Positions 53,660 through 61,684 of a DNA stretch of 64,000 nt are shown here, in pieces; the first letter of the stretch is position 1; each line of letters begins with the position of its first letter. The position numbers were made by a program, and so were the translations under genes. This DNA is from Sva-07 sp963715285 (lineage in GTDB: Bacteria; Actinomycetota; Acidimicrobiia; Acidimicrobiales; Ilumatobacteraceae). The stretch spans positions 124,001-188,000 of the forward strand of contig CAVQRU010000017.1 of assembly GCA_963715285.1 (NCBI GenBank), written 5' to 3'. Below the pieces are notes generated by a model, which made no database searches, was not told where the DNA came from, and saw only the letters and a list, made by a program, of their open reading frames with translations.

Positions 53660-53827
53660 ATGGCATGGTTCAAGCGCTGGCGGAACAAGATGCGCAACTA
53701 CACCTCCGATGGCGACTACCCGGGCAGCCATGGCCGCGGATCGGGCGAATCGACGTCGCATGCGAATGCGCGTGCCGAGTCCGAGATGATCCGTTTCAAG
53801 GACAGCACCGGCCCCGGAAACTCGTGA
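53660..53827 (+). CDS. Small hydrophilic protein (55 aa), unknown
   Basis: ATG at 53660 with an excellent ribosome site (GAGGAGGT, 5 nt upstream). Translation: MAWFKRWRNKMRNYTSDGDY, then Gly/Ser-rich PGSHGRGSGESTSHANARAE and a polar end. The N-terminus is a basic amphipathic helix rich in Trp/Phe/Arg, the remainder probably disordered. No family recognised. The strong ribosome site and normal base composition make it a likely gene. It is convergent with the RidA gene (18-bp gap). Confidence 0.6.
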   Translation: MAWFKRWRNKMRNYTSDGDYPGSHGRGSGESTSHANARAESEMIRFKDSTGPGNS

Positions 53828-53845
53828 GCGATCGCAGCACGAGCT

Positions 53846-54226
53846 TCAGCGTGCTGCAACGACGGCGATCTCCATGCGCCACTCCGGTCGGGCGAGTGCG
53901 GGCACCGTGACGAGGGTCGATGCAGCCCGATGCACGCCGAGCGCCGCGTCTCGAGCCGCCATCACCGGGCCGAGATCCTCACCGACCACGACGTAGGTGG
54001 TGACCGACACGATGTCGCTGCCGGCCATCTCGGCGTCACGGAGCATCGCAGCGATGTTCGACCACACGAGCGCCGCCTGCTCGCCCAGATCGGCCGGGGT
54101 CGAACCGTCAGGCGCCACCGGCACCACGCCGGACGTGTGCAGCCAGTGCGATGCTCCCTCGGTGAGCACCGCGTGGGCATAGTTCGCCGCCGGCGCAGCG
54201 ATGTCGGCGGGTCGGATCTCTGCCAT
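53846..54226 (-). CDS. RidA (YjgF/UK114) family protein
   Basis: 126 aa. RidA proteins hydrolyse reactive enamine/imine intermediates of amino-acid metabolism, acting as trimers. Seen: ANYAHAVLTEGASHWLHTSGVVPVAPDGS, LGEQAALVWSNIAAMLRDAEM, IVSVTTYVV and PEWRMEIAVVAA. The terminal element has Arg-Met-Glu where many have V-E-I-E, so it may be a variant subgroup. TACGAT 6 nt before the ATG marks a leaderless promoter; it diverges from the class II aldolase gene across 53 bp. Confidence 0.88.
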   Translation of the reverse strand: MAEIRPADIAAPAANYAHAVLTEGASHWLHTSGVVPVAPDGSTPADLGEQAALVWSNIAAMLRDAEMAGSDIVSVTTYVVVGEDLGPVMAARDAALGVHRAASTLVTVPALARPEWRMEIAVVAAR

Positions 54227-54232
54227 CGCGCG

Positions 54233-54238
54233 ATCGTA
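54233..54238 (-). promoter_or_regulatory. -10 box TACGAT for the RidA gene
   Basis: Minus strand TACGAT, 6 nt before ATG at 54226; leaderless. Confidence 0.5.
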
Positions 54239-54267
54239 CGGCCCGAGACGCCGCCGGATCCCACGAC

Positions 54268-54273
54268 TACGGT
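54268..54273 (+). promoter_or_regulatory. -10 box TACGGT for the class II aldolase gene
   Basis: TACGGT, 6 nt, ATG at 54280. It favours this ATG over a GTG two codons upstream. Confidence 0.45.
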
Positions 54274-54279
54274 GTGCCC

Positions 54280-55116
54280 ATGGCCATCACCGAAGACGAA
54301 CTCGACGTCACCACCACTTCGCCCGGAATGATCGACGGCATCGAGCTCACGCCCAAGACCGTCGGGCTCGACGGGATCCCGTCGTTCGACAACGTCGACG
54401 ACGAACGCCACTATCGCAAGACCCACCTCGCCGGCGCGTTGCGCATCTTCGGCAAGTTCGGCTTCGGCGAGGGCGTCGCCGGCCACATCACCGTGCGCGA
54501 TCCGGAGTACCCCGACATGTTCTGGGTCAACCCGTTCGGGATGAGCTTCCGCCACATCCGCCAGAGCGATCTGATCCTCGTCGACCACGATGGCAACGTC
54601 GTGTACGGCACCAAGCCGGTCAACCGCGCGGCGTTCGTGATCCACGCCGCCGTCCACGCCGCCCGCCCCGACGTGGTGGCCGCCGCCCACGCGCATTCCC
54701 CGTACGGCAAGTCGTTCAGCTCGCTCGGCATCCCGCTCGCACCGCTCACCCAGGACGCCTGCATCTTCTACGAGGATCATCACGTCATCTCCGAGCAGGG
54801 CGGCGCGGTCGTGTTCGACATCGAAGCCGGCCGTGAACTCGCCTCGAAGTTCCCCGACGGCAAGGCGGCGATCCACCAGAACCACGGTCTGTTCACCGTC
54901 GGCGAGACCGTCGACGAAGCCGCGTTCTGGTTCATCTCGATGGAACGGTCGTGCCAGGCCCAGCTGATGGCGATGGCCGCCGGCGACCCGATCGAGATCA
55001 ACGACGAGTACGCCACCTACACGCGCGAGAACACCGCATTCCACGCCGCCGGGTGGTTCAGCTTCCAGCCGTTGTGGGACGAGATCGCCCGCACCGACCC
55101 CGAACTGTTCGAGTAA
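54280..55116 (+). CDS. Class II aldolase/adducin family protein
   Basis: 278 aa cytosolic zinc-dependent aldolase-fold protein. Seen: HLAGALRIFGKFGFGEGVAGHITVRDPE, WVNPFGMSFRHIRQSDLILVD, AAHAHSPYGKSFSSLG (metal-binding His pair), KAAIHQNHGLFTVGETVDEAAFWF (third His). This matches the fuculose/ribulose-phosphate-aldolase-like family in which many members have unknown substrates. No kinase or isomerase of a sugar pathway is adjacent. The stop TAA is directly followed in the same frame by the EamA gene. Confidence 0.88.
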   Translation: MAITEDELDVTTTSPGMIDGIELTPKTVGLDGIPSFDNVDDERHYRKTHLAGALRIFGKFGFGEGVAGHITVRDPEYPDMFWVNPFGMSFRHIRQSDLILVDHDGNVVYGTKPVNRAAFVIHAAVHAARPDVVAAAHAHSPYGKSFSSLGIPLAPLTQDACIFYEDHHVISEQGGAVVFDIEAGRELASKFPDGKAAIHQNHGLFTVGETVDEAAFWFISMERSCQAQLMAMAAGDPIEINDEYATYTRENTAFHAAGWFSFQPLWDEIARTDPELFE

Positions 55117-55119
55117 CCC

Positions 55120-56031
55120 CTGTCCGGCTCCCCCGCCCCCACGCCGACGGGGCCGGTCACCCGTTGGCTGAACACCGCACAGCCGGAGGCGCTGTTCGTC
55201 CTGTCGGCGGTGTCGCAGTACATCGGCGCCGTGATCGCCGTCGCGCTCTTCGACGAGGTCGCACCACAGACCGTCGCCTGGTTCCGGGTGATCGGCGCTG
55301 CCGTTGCCGTGGTGCTCGCATCGAGAGCCTGGCGCCAACGCTGGACCCGCGCGGAACTCGCAGCCGCCGCCCTGTTCGGCGTCGCGACGGCGCTGATGAA
55401 CACGTTCTTCTACCTCGGCATCGACCGCGTCGACCTCGGCATCGCCGTCACGATCGAGTTCATCGGTCCGATCACGGTGGCGGCGATCGCCACGCGCAGC
55501 CGCCGCAACGCCCTCGCCCTCGTCTTCGCGATCGCCGGCGTCGCGATCCTCGGCGGAATGGAGATCGACGGCAATGCGCTCGGGCTGTTCTTCATCTTCC
55601 TGGCATCGGTGATGTGGGCGGCGTACATCGTGATCGGCTCGCGGGTGGCACGCTTCGATCGCGGGGTGTCCGGCCTGGGCGTCGGACTCGCGATCGGTGC
55701 GATCGCCATCACGCCGATCGGTGCCCCCGGAAGCCTCGACGTGTGGCTGTCCCCCCGGCTGCTGGCACTGTGCCTCCTGGTCGGCGTGTTCTCGAACGCG
55801 ATCGGCTACGGCATCGACCAGTTCACGATGCGTCGCATCCCGGTCCGCCGCTTCTCCCTGCTGCTGGCGCTGCTGCCGGTGACCGCCGTTCTCATCGGAT
55901 GGATCGCGCTCGACCAGCAGCCCTCCGGTGTCGAGTTCGCGGGCATCGCCCTGGTCGTCGTGGGCGTCCTGGTGCAGGAGCGCGAGGAACTCGGTCCCAT
56001 CGAACGTGAAGTGCTCGTCGAGCCGAGCTGA
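55120..56031 (+). CDS. EamA/DMT family exporter with apparent CTG start
   Basis: 303 aa if begun at CTG 55120, one codon after the TAA of the aldolase gene in the same frame. The ORF has no ATG, GTG or TTG before GTG 55210, yet residues before that GTG (PEALFVLSAVSQYIGAVIAVALF with the GTG in the middle) are plainly the first membrane span, followed by nine others (two EamA repeats; YFLGIDRVDLGIAVTIEFIGP-like FYLGIDRVDLGIAVTIEFIG and LPVTAVLIGWIALDQQPSGV). Starting at the GTG would cut this span in half. RhtA-like exporters of this subfamily are about 300 aa. Substrate unknown. Confidence 0.8.
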   Translation: MSGSPAPTPTGPVTRWLNTAQPEALFVLSAVSQYIGAVIAVALFDEVAPQTVAWFRVIGAAVAVVLASRAWRQRWTRAELAAAALFGVATALMNTFFYLGIDRVDLGIAVTIEFIGPITVAAIATRSRRNALALVFAIAGVAILGGMEIDGNALGLFFIFLASVMWAAYIVIGSRVARFDRGVSGLGVGLAIGAIAITPIGAPGSLDVWLSPRLLALCLLVGVFSNAIGYGIDQFTMRRIPVRRFSLLLALLPVTAVLIGWIALDQQPSGVEFAGIALVVVGVLVQEREELGPIEREVLVEPS

Positions 56032-56083
56032 CGACCGCGCCTGATCGCTTCCGACGAAGCCCGTCGTGCCGAGTCGCGACCAC

Positions 56084-56089
56084 TACGAT
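56084..56089 (+). promoter_or_regulatory. -10 box TACGAT for the membrane spermidine-synthase-like gene
   Basis: TACGAT 50 bp before the GTG, giving a leader of about 43 nt with a GGGAG ribosome site, so this gene is leadered in contrast to most neighbours. Confidence 0.4.
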
Positions 56090-56138
56090 CCTGCCGCTGT
56101 TCGGATCCGGACACTTTCAGTTCAATGCGGGAGCGCAC

Positions 56139-58595
56139 GTGAAATCACTCTTCCACCGGCGGGGCGACGGCACCACCCCGACGTACCTCGTCGAGATCTT
56201 CCTGATCAGTGCTGCAGCGCTCCTGCTCGAGATCGCCTACACCCGCATCATCTCGTTCAAGCTCTACTACTACTACACGTACCTCGTGATCGGGCTGGCA
56301 CTGCTCGGGCTCGGATCCGGCGCGGTGATCGTCGCCGTCTCGAAGCGTCTCGACGGCCTGGGGACACGGTCGCTGCTCGCCCGGTGTGCCGTCGCGTCCA
56401 CCATCGGCGTCGTGGTCGGCTACGTCGCCGTCGCTACCACACCGCTCGACACGATCGAGATGTGGACCGGTGGTCGGGGGCCCCAACTCGCGGCGATGGG
56501 CCAGCTGGTGATCATCGCGCTCGGGCTCTACATCAGCTTCCTGCCGATCGGCATGTGCGTGTCGGCACTGTTCGCACGGCGGCCCGACGACATCAACCGG
56601 CTGTACTTCTCCGACCTCGTCGGTGCCGCGCTCGCCTGTCTCGTCGTCGTCCCGCTGATCGCCACGATCGGCCCGGTGTCGATCATCGCGCTCGCCGGCA
56701 TCATGCTGCTCGCTGTCGGCGTCCATCTCGCCGACGTCCAGTGGCGGACGGCGGCAGGTCGAGCCGCGGCGGCCGGTGCTGCGGTCTTCGCGATCCTCCT
56801 CGCGGTCGTCGTGTTCCAGCCCGGCGCCGCTCCGGACATCCGGACCGAGGAGAGCAAGGGGATCCGGCCCGGCTCCAACGTGGCAGCCTCGGAGTGGAGC
56901 GCGCTGTTCCGAGTGGACGCCATCGAACTCCCCGAGATCACGGTGCTCTACCACGACGGCACCTGGGGGTCGGCGATCTGGCCCTGGGACGGCGACCCGG
57001 CGTCGCTCGACCGTTTCGACGACGACGTGCGGTCGGTGCCGTTCGCTGCGCTCGGCACTCCGCCCGAGCGGATGCTGATCATCGGGGCCGCCGGCGGTCA
57101 CGAGATCGAGGCCGCGATCCACTTCGGCGCGGAGCAGATCGACGCCGTCGAACTGAATCCGGCCACCGCCGGGCTGCTGCGCGGCAAGTACGCCGAGTAC
57201 ACCTCGAACCTCACCGATCGACCCGAAGTGAACTACGTGGTCGGTGACGGCCGGAGCTACCTCGCCAAGTCCGACAACGACTACGACCTGATCTGGTTCG
57301 TGGCGCCCGACAGCTACGCCGCATCGAACGCCGCGTCCAGCGGCGCCTTCGTCCTGTCGGAGAGCTACCTCTACACCCGCGAGATGATCGAGGAGTCGCT
57401 GGGGCACCTGGCCGGCGACGGCATGGTGGTGATGCAGTTCGGCGAGGTCGACTACGAGGCGCGCCCGAACCGCACGGCCCGCCTGGCGGCGACGGCACGC
57501 TCGGCGTACGAGAACAGCGACTTCGGCGAGGTGGCGGACAACGTCGCGGTCGTCACGACCGCGGAGCCGCCGGTCTTCGACTTCCCGGCGTACAACTTCT
57601 CGACGACGATCATGAAGGCATCGCCGTTCACCGACGACGAACTCGACCGCATCACCGAGCAGATCGGCGTGGTGCCGGGCGGTGAGGTCCGCTACCTGCC
57701 CGGCCGGCCGGCCGACGACGGCAGCCCGGTCAACAACATCATCACGCTGCCCGACGGCGAGGTCGACGACTACATCTCCGACTACCCGTACGACGTGCGA
57801 GCGATCAGCGACGATCGCCCGTTCTTCTGGCACTTCACGCCCTTCTGGGACGTGATCGGTGACGTGGGCGACTCCGTCAGCACGTTCGACATCGAGGTCG
57901 GGATCGGCGAACGGGTACTCGTCGTGCTGTTGGTCATGTCGATCCTGCTGGCCGCCGTGTTCCTCCTGCTGCCGTTCGTGCTGGTGCGCGACACCTGGAA
58001 GCAGCTGCCGTACAAGGCGAACACCGCGCCGATCTTCGCGATCCTCGGGCTGGCCTTCATCGCCTTCGAGATCACGTTGATCCAGCGGTTCTCCCTCGTG
58101 CTCGGCTACCCGACCTACTCCCTCACCGTGACACTGATGGCGATTCTCCTGTCGACCGGTGTCGGCGCGCTCGTCAGTGAACGCTGGCACCACACGCCGC
58201 GGCGCATGCTCGGCGCGCTGGCGGTCGCCATCGTCGCCCTCGGGCTCTTCTACGGGTTCGCCGGGCCGGCGTTGGAGGATGCGCTGCTCAGCTGGCCGCT
58301 GCTCGCCAAGGCGGCCGTGGTCGCCCTGCTGTGCGCGCCGCTCGGGTTCTGCCTCGGCATGTTCATGCCGCTGTCGATCTCGCTCGTGGCTCGCGACAGC
58401 GCCCATTCACGCGAGTACGTCGCCTGGGGATGGGCGATCAACGGGTTCTTCTCCGTGATCGGTTCGACGCTCACGACGATGGTGTCGATGACGATCGGCT
58501 TCCGTGCGGTTCTCTTCGGTTCCGTGGTGCTCTACCTGATCGTGATCGCCCTGCTCAGCCGTCTGTCGTCGCGGGTCGTTGCCGCGGGAGACTGA
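56139..58595 (+). CDS. Polytopic membrane protein with spermidine synthase-like methyltransferase-fold domain
   Basis: 818 aa. About seven N-terminal spans (TYLVEIFLISAAALLLEIAY onward), then a Rossmann domain resembling spermidine synthase from near residue 300 (RMLIIGAAGGHEIEAAIHFGAEQIDAVELNPATAGLL, VVGDGRSYL, YDLIWFVAPDS), then about six further spans (EVGIGERVLVVLLVMSILLA onward). The Rossmann GxGGG is GAAGGH and the polyamine-site DxxD pair is not clear, so true spermidine synthesis is doubtful. Such fusions are widespread but functionally unassigned. A ribosome site GGGAG precedes the GTG. Confidence 0.83.
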   Translation: MKSLFHRRGDGTTPTYLVEIFLISAAALLLEIAYTRIISFKLYYYYTYLVIGLALLGLGSGAVIVAVSKRLDGLGTRSLLARCAVASTIGVVVGYVAVATTPLDTIEMWTGGRGPQLAAMGQLVIIALGLYISFLPIGMCVSALFARRPDDINRLYFSDLVGAALACLVVVPLIATIGPVSIIALAGIMLLAVGVHLADVQWRTAAGRAAAAGAAVFAILLAVVVFQPGAAPDIRTEESKGIRPGSNVAASEWSALFRVDAIELPEITVLYHDGTWGSAIWPWDGDPASLDRFDDDVRSVPFAALGTPPERMLIIGAAGGHEIEAAIHFGAEQIDAVELNPATAGLLRGKYAEYTSNLTDRPEVNYVVGDGRSYLAKSDNDYDLIWFVAPDSYAASNAASSGAFVLSESYLYTREMIEESLGHLAGDGMVVMQFGEVDYEARPNRTARLAATARSAYENSDFGEVADNVAVVTTAEPPVFDFPAYNFSTTIMKASPFTDDELDRITEQIGVVPGGEVRYLPGRPADDGSPVNNIITLPDGEVDDYISDYPYDVRAISDDRPFFWHFTPFWDVIGDVGDSVSTFDIEVGIGERVLVVLLVMSILLAAVFLLLPFVLVRDTWKQLPYKANTAPIFAILGLAFIAFEITLIQRFSLVLGYPTYSLTVTLMAILLSTGVGALVSERWHHTPRRMLGALAVAIVALGLFYGFAGPALEDALLSWPLLAKAAVVALLCAPLGFCLGMFMPLSISLVARDSAHSREYVAWGWAINGFFSVIGSTLTTMVSMTIGFRAVLFGSVVLYLIVIALLSRLSSRVVAAGD

Positions 58596-58611
58596 ACGCA
58601 AGACTCCCGGC

Positions 58612-60456
58612 ATGGACACACCGGGCTTCCCGTTCAACGACACGCAGGACTTCGACGACACCGAACGCGGCTTCATCGCCAGGGCGACCACACGGCAGAT
58701 CACCGCCGCCGACGGACGAGTGGTCTGGGACCTCGACGCCTACCGCTTCCTCGACGAGCCGCCCACCGACACCGCTCATGCCAGCCTGTGGCGTCAGGGG
58801 CAGCTGCTGATCCGCGACGGCCTGTTCGAAGTGGTGCCGGGCATCTACCAGCTGCGCGGATTCGACCTGTCGGTGATGAGCGTCATCGAGGGCGAGACCG
58901 GGGTGATCGTGATCGACCCGCTGATCAGCAAGGAGACCGCCGCAGCAGCCTGGGCGCTGTACCAGGAACACCGCGGCCCACGTGACGTGGTGGCGATGGT
59001 CTACACGCACTCCCACATCGACCACTTCGGCGGCGTCAAGGGCATCATCGACGAAGCCGACGTCGACGCCGGACGGATCGCGGTGATCGCCCCGGAGGGC
59101 TTCATGGAGGAAGCGGTGGCCGAGAACGTCTTCGTCGGCACGGCGATGGGGCGCCGCTCGGACTTCATGTACGGCGCAGCGCTCCCCAAGGGCCCCGACG
59201 GACAGATCGGATGTGGACTCGGCCAGACCACCTCGACCGGTGAGCCGACGCTGATCCCGCCCACGATCGACATCACCGCCACCGGCCAGGAGCTCACGAT
59301 CGACGGTGTGCGGATCGTGTTCCAGGTGACGCCCGGAACCGAGGCGCCCGCCGAGATGAACTTCTACTTCCCCGACCACAAGGCGCTGTGCACCGCGGAG
59401 AACACCTCCCACACGTTGCACAACATCGTCACGCTGCGCGGCGCCCAGGTGCGCGACGCACGACGGTGGGCGGCCTACCTCACCGAGACGATCGACCTGT
59501 GGGGCGACGACCTCGAGGTCGTGTTCGCGTCGCACCACTGGCCGACCTGGGGGCGTGAACGCGCAGTGGAGTTCCTGGCGATGCAGCGCGACATGTACGC
59601 CTACCTCCACGACCAGACGCTGCGTCTGATGAACCTCGGCCACGTGGGATCGGAGATCGCCGAGATGCTCGAGATGCCGCCCGCGCTGGCCGAGCAGTGG
59701 CACACGCACGGTTACTACGGATCGGTCAGCCACAACGTGAAGGCCATCTATCAGCGCTACCTCGGCTGGTACGACGGCAACCCGGCGCACCTGTGGCCAC
59801 ACCCACCCGTCGCCGCGGCCCGACGCTACGTCTCCGCGATGGGCGGTGCCGACGCTGCCGTGGCGCTGGCGCGGGCAGCGTTCGACGACGGCGACCTGCG
59901 CTGGACGGTCGAAGTGCTCAACCACGTCCTGTTCGCCGACGAGCACCATGCGGCGGCTCGTGCACTGCAGGCCGACGCCTTCGAACGGATCGCGTTCGGC
60001 GCCGAGAACGGCACCTGGCGCAACGTGTTCCTCGTCGGGGCGAAGGAACTGCGCGACGGCGACGTGGCCACCGCGGCGAACCGGGGAGCACCCGACCTCC
60101 TCGGCGCGCTGTCGGTCGAGCAGATGCTCTCGAGCATCGCGATCCGCATCGAGGGTCCGAAGGCGTGGGATCTCCACCTCGTGTTGTCGTTCGTGATCAC
60201 CGACCTCGACGAGACCTACGTGTTCGAGCTCCGCAACGGCGTCGCGAACCACCGGCGCACGACGGAACCTGCCGCCGACAGTACGACGCTGTCTCTCGAT
60301 CGTCGGTCGCTCATCGCGTTGTTCACGGGGCGGCTCGACTTCGCGGCCGGCCTCGCCGACGGCACGATCGGCCTCGACGGCGACCCGTCGACGCTCGGCA
60401 CGCTCGTGTCGGTGATCGGGAAGACCGAACGGAACTTCCCGATCGTCACGCCCTGA
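58612..60456 (+). CDS. Alkyl sulfatase (SdsA1/YjcS type, MBL fold)
   Basis: 614 aa. MBL-fold Zn enzyme that hydrolyses primary or secondary alkyl sulfates, e.g. SDS, to alcohol and sulfate. Order: N-terminal lead, MBL core with THSHIDHFGG near residue 133 (HxHxDH), second-shell APEGF and TAENTSHTLHN, ASHHWPTWG (further metal His), dimerisation domain with HNVKAIYQRYLGWYDGNPAHLWP, and C-terminal SCP2-like domain (SSIAIRIEGPKAWDLHLVL). No signal peptide, so likely cytosolic, unlike the secreted SdsA1. It ends inside a palindromic repeat. It follows the membrane protein by 16 bp. Confidence 0.93.
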   Translation: MDTPGFPFNDTQDFDDTERGFIARATTRQITAADGRVVWDLDAYRFLDEPPTDTAHASLWRQGQLLIRDGLFEVVPGIYQLRGFDLSVMSVIEGETGVIVIDPLISKETAAAAWALYQEHRGPRDVVAMVYTHSHIDHFGGVKGIIDEADVDAGRIAVIAPEGFMEEAVAENVFVGTAMGRRSDFMYGAALPKGPDGQIGCGLGQTTSTGEPTLIPPTIDITATGQELTIDGVRIVFQVTPGTEAPAEMNFYFPDHKALCTAENTSHTLHNIVTLRGAQVRDARRWAAYLTETIDLWGDDLEVVFASHHWPTWGRERAVEFLAMQRDMYAYLHDQTLRLMNLGHVGSEIAEMLEMPPALAEQWHTHGYYGSVSHNVKAIYQRYLGWYDGNPAHLWPHPPVAAARRYVSAMGGADAAVALARAAFDDGDLRWTVEVLNHVLFADEHHAAARALQADAFERIAFGAENGTWRNVFLVGAKELRDGDVATAANRGAPDLLGALSVEQMLSSIAIRIEGPKAWDLHLVLSFVITDLDETYVFELRNGVANHRRTTEPAADSTTLSLDRRSLIALFTGRLDFAAGLADGTIGLDGDPSTLGTLVSVIGKTERNFPIVTP

Positions 60457-60488
60457 ATGAGACGCGGGGTCAGACCCCGCGTCTCATT
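60456..60488. repeat. 33-bp palindromic repeat, copy C (perfect 15-bp arms)
   Basis: AATGAGACGCGGGGT, loop CAG, ACCCCGCGTCTCATT. It begins on the last base of the alkylsulfatase stop (TGA 60454-60456), and the stop of moeB (TGA, minus strand, 60484-60486) lies in the other arm. Same family as the copies at 38.0 kb. Confidence 0.9.
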
Positions 60489-61644
60489 TGAGGCCGGGGG
60501 CGCACAGGCCGTCGAGTTCCTTGATCTCGATGCGGTCACGGTTCGCGTAGGTGACCTCGTTCGCGGGATCGGCTTTCAGGTTGAAGACCCGGAACTCCAT
60601 GTCGGTCGTGTCGACGGTGAGGATCCGCCCGATCAACGGCTCGCCGAGGCCGAGGATCACCTTGATCGTCTCGAGCGCCTGGATCGAGCCGATGATGCCG
60701 GGCAGCACGCCGAGCACGCCGGCCTCGGCGCAACTCGGGGCGAGTTCGGCGGGCGGGGGCTGCGGCACCATGTCGCGATACGTCGGGCCCTCGGTCGGGT
60801 GGAACACGCTGACCATGCCTTCGAAGCGGAAGATCGAGCCGTGCACCACCGGGATGCCGAGCTTGACGCTCGCGTCGTTGAGCAGATACCGGCTCGGGAA
60901 GTTGTCGGCACCGTCGACGATGACGTCGTACCCCGAGATGATGTCGATGATGTTCGATGCATCGAGCCGCGTGTCGTAGGTGACCACGTTGACGTCGGGG
61001 TTGAGCATCGTGAGGGTCTTCTTCGCGGAGTCGACCTTGCGGTCGCCGATGCGGTCGATGTTGTGGAGGATCTGGCGCTGCAGGTTCGACGAGTCGACCT
61101 CGTCCATGTCGACGATGCCGATCGTGCCGACGCCGGCTGCGGCGAGATAGAGCGCGGCGGGCGATCCGAGGCCGCCGGCGCCGAGCATCAGCACCTTTGC
61201 GCCGAGCAGCTTGGTCTGACCCTCGACGCCCACCTCGGGCAGCAGCAGGTGACGCTTGTAGCGGTTGGTCTGCTCGGGCGTCAGCGTCGCGGGCGTCGCC
61301 CACGGACGACCCTCGTCCTTCCACCGGCCGAAGCCACCTTCCATCGACTCGACGTCGGTGAAGCCGAGCTGGGCGAGCGTCACCGCAGCGAAAGCCGAGC
61401 GGACACCGCCGGCGCAGTAGATCACGACCGGCGCGTTCTTGTCGGCGATGCGATTCTCGATCTGGGCCTCGAGGTGACCTCGGGGGATGTGGATGGCCCC
61501 GGGAATCGCGCCTTCGGCGTACTCGTCGGGTTCGCGCACGTCGAGCGCGATCGCGCCGGCTGCGATGCGCGCGGCGGCGCCCTCGGGGTCGACTTCACGG
61601 ATCTCCGACTTTGCGGCTGCGAGCAGGTCACGGAACGTTGCCAT
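60484..61644 (-). CDS. Rhodanese-MoeB/ThiF fusion (sulfur-carrier adenylyltransferase)
   Basis: 386 aa. N-terminal rhodanese domain with the thiosulfate-site loop YCAGGVRS (Cys77), then E1-like ThiF/MoeB domain from near residue 128 (NRYKRHLLLPEVGVEGQTKL) with ATP loop GAGGLGSP and Asp of DMDEVDSSNLQRQ. The adenylated partner would be a ThiS/MoaD/CysO-like carrier. The domain order is opposite to MoeZ. The zinc CxxC that normally reads CYRCLYP is TYRDMVP here; the later catalytic-region Cys in SCAEAGVLG is kept. TAGGCT 6 nt before the ATG: leaderless. Confidence 0.92.
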   Translation of the reverse strand: MATFRDLLAAAKSEIREVDPEGAAARIAAGAIALDVREPDEYAEGAIPGAIHIPRGHLEAQIENRIADKNAPVVIYCAGGVRSAFAAVTLAQLGFTDVESMEGGFGRWKDEGRPWATPATLTPEQTNRYKRHLLLPEVGVEGQTKLLGAKVLMLGAGGLGSPAALYLAAAGVGTIGIVDMDEVDSSNLQRQILHNIDRIGDRKVDSAKKTLTMLNPDVNVVTYDTRLDASNIIDIISGYDVIVDGADNFPSRYLLNDASVKLGIPVVHGSIFRFEGMVSVFHPTEGPTYRDMVPQPPPAELAPSCAEAGVLGVLPGIIGSIQALETIKVILGLGEPLIGRILTVDTTDMEFRVFNLKADPANEVTYANRDRIEIKELDGLCAPGLK

Positions 61645-61650
61645 CCCGAA

Positions 61651-61656
61651 AGCCTA
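61651..61656 (-). promoter_or_regulatory. -10 box TAGGCT for the rhodanese-MoeB gene
   Basis: Minus strand TAGGCT, 6 nt before ATG at 61644; leaderless. Confidence 0.5.
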
Positions 61657-61684
61657 CCGAGTCGGTCAGGATTCGAAACCGTTG

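Noticed and set aside
56139..58595. Genuine spermidine synthase
   Set aside because: The polyamine-site acidic residues are not evident and the domain is embedded in membrane spans; no polyamine genes are near.
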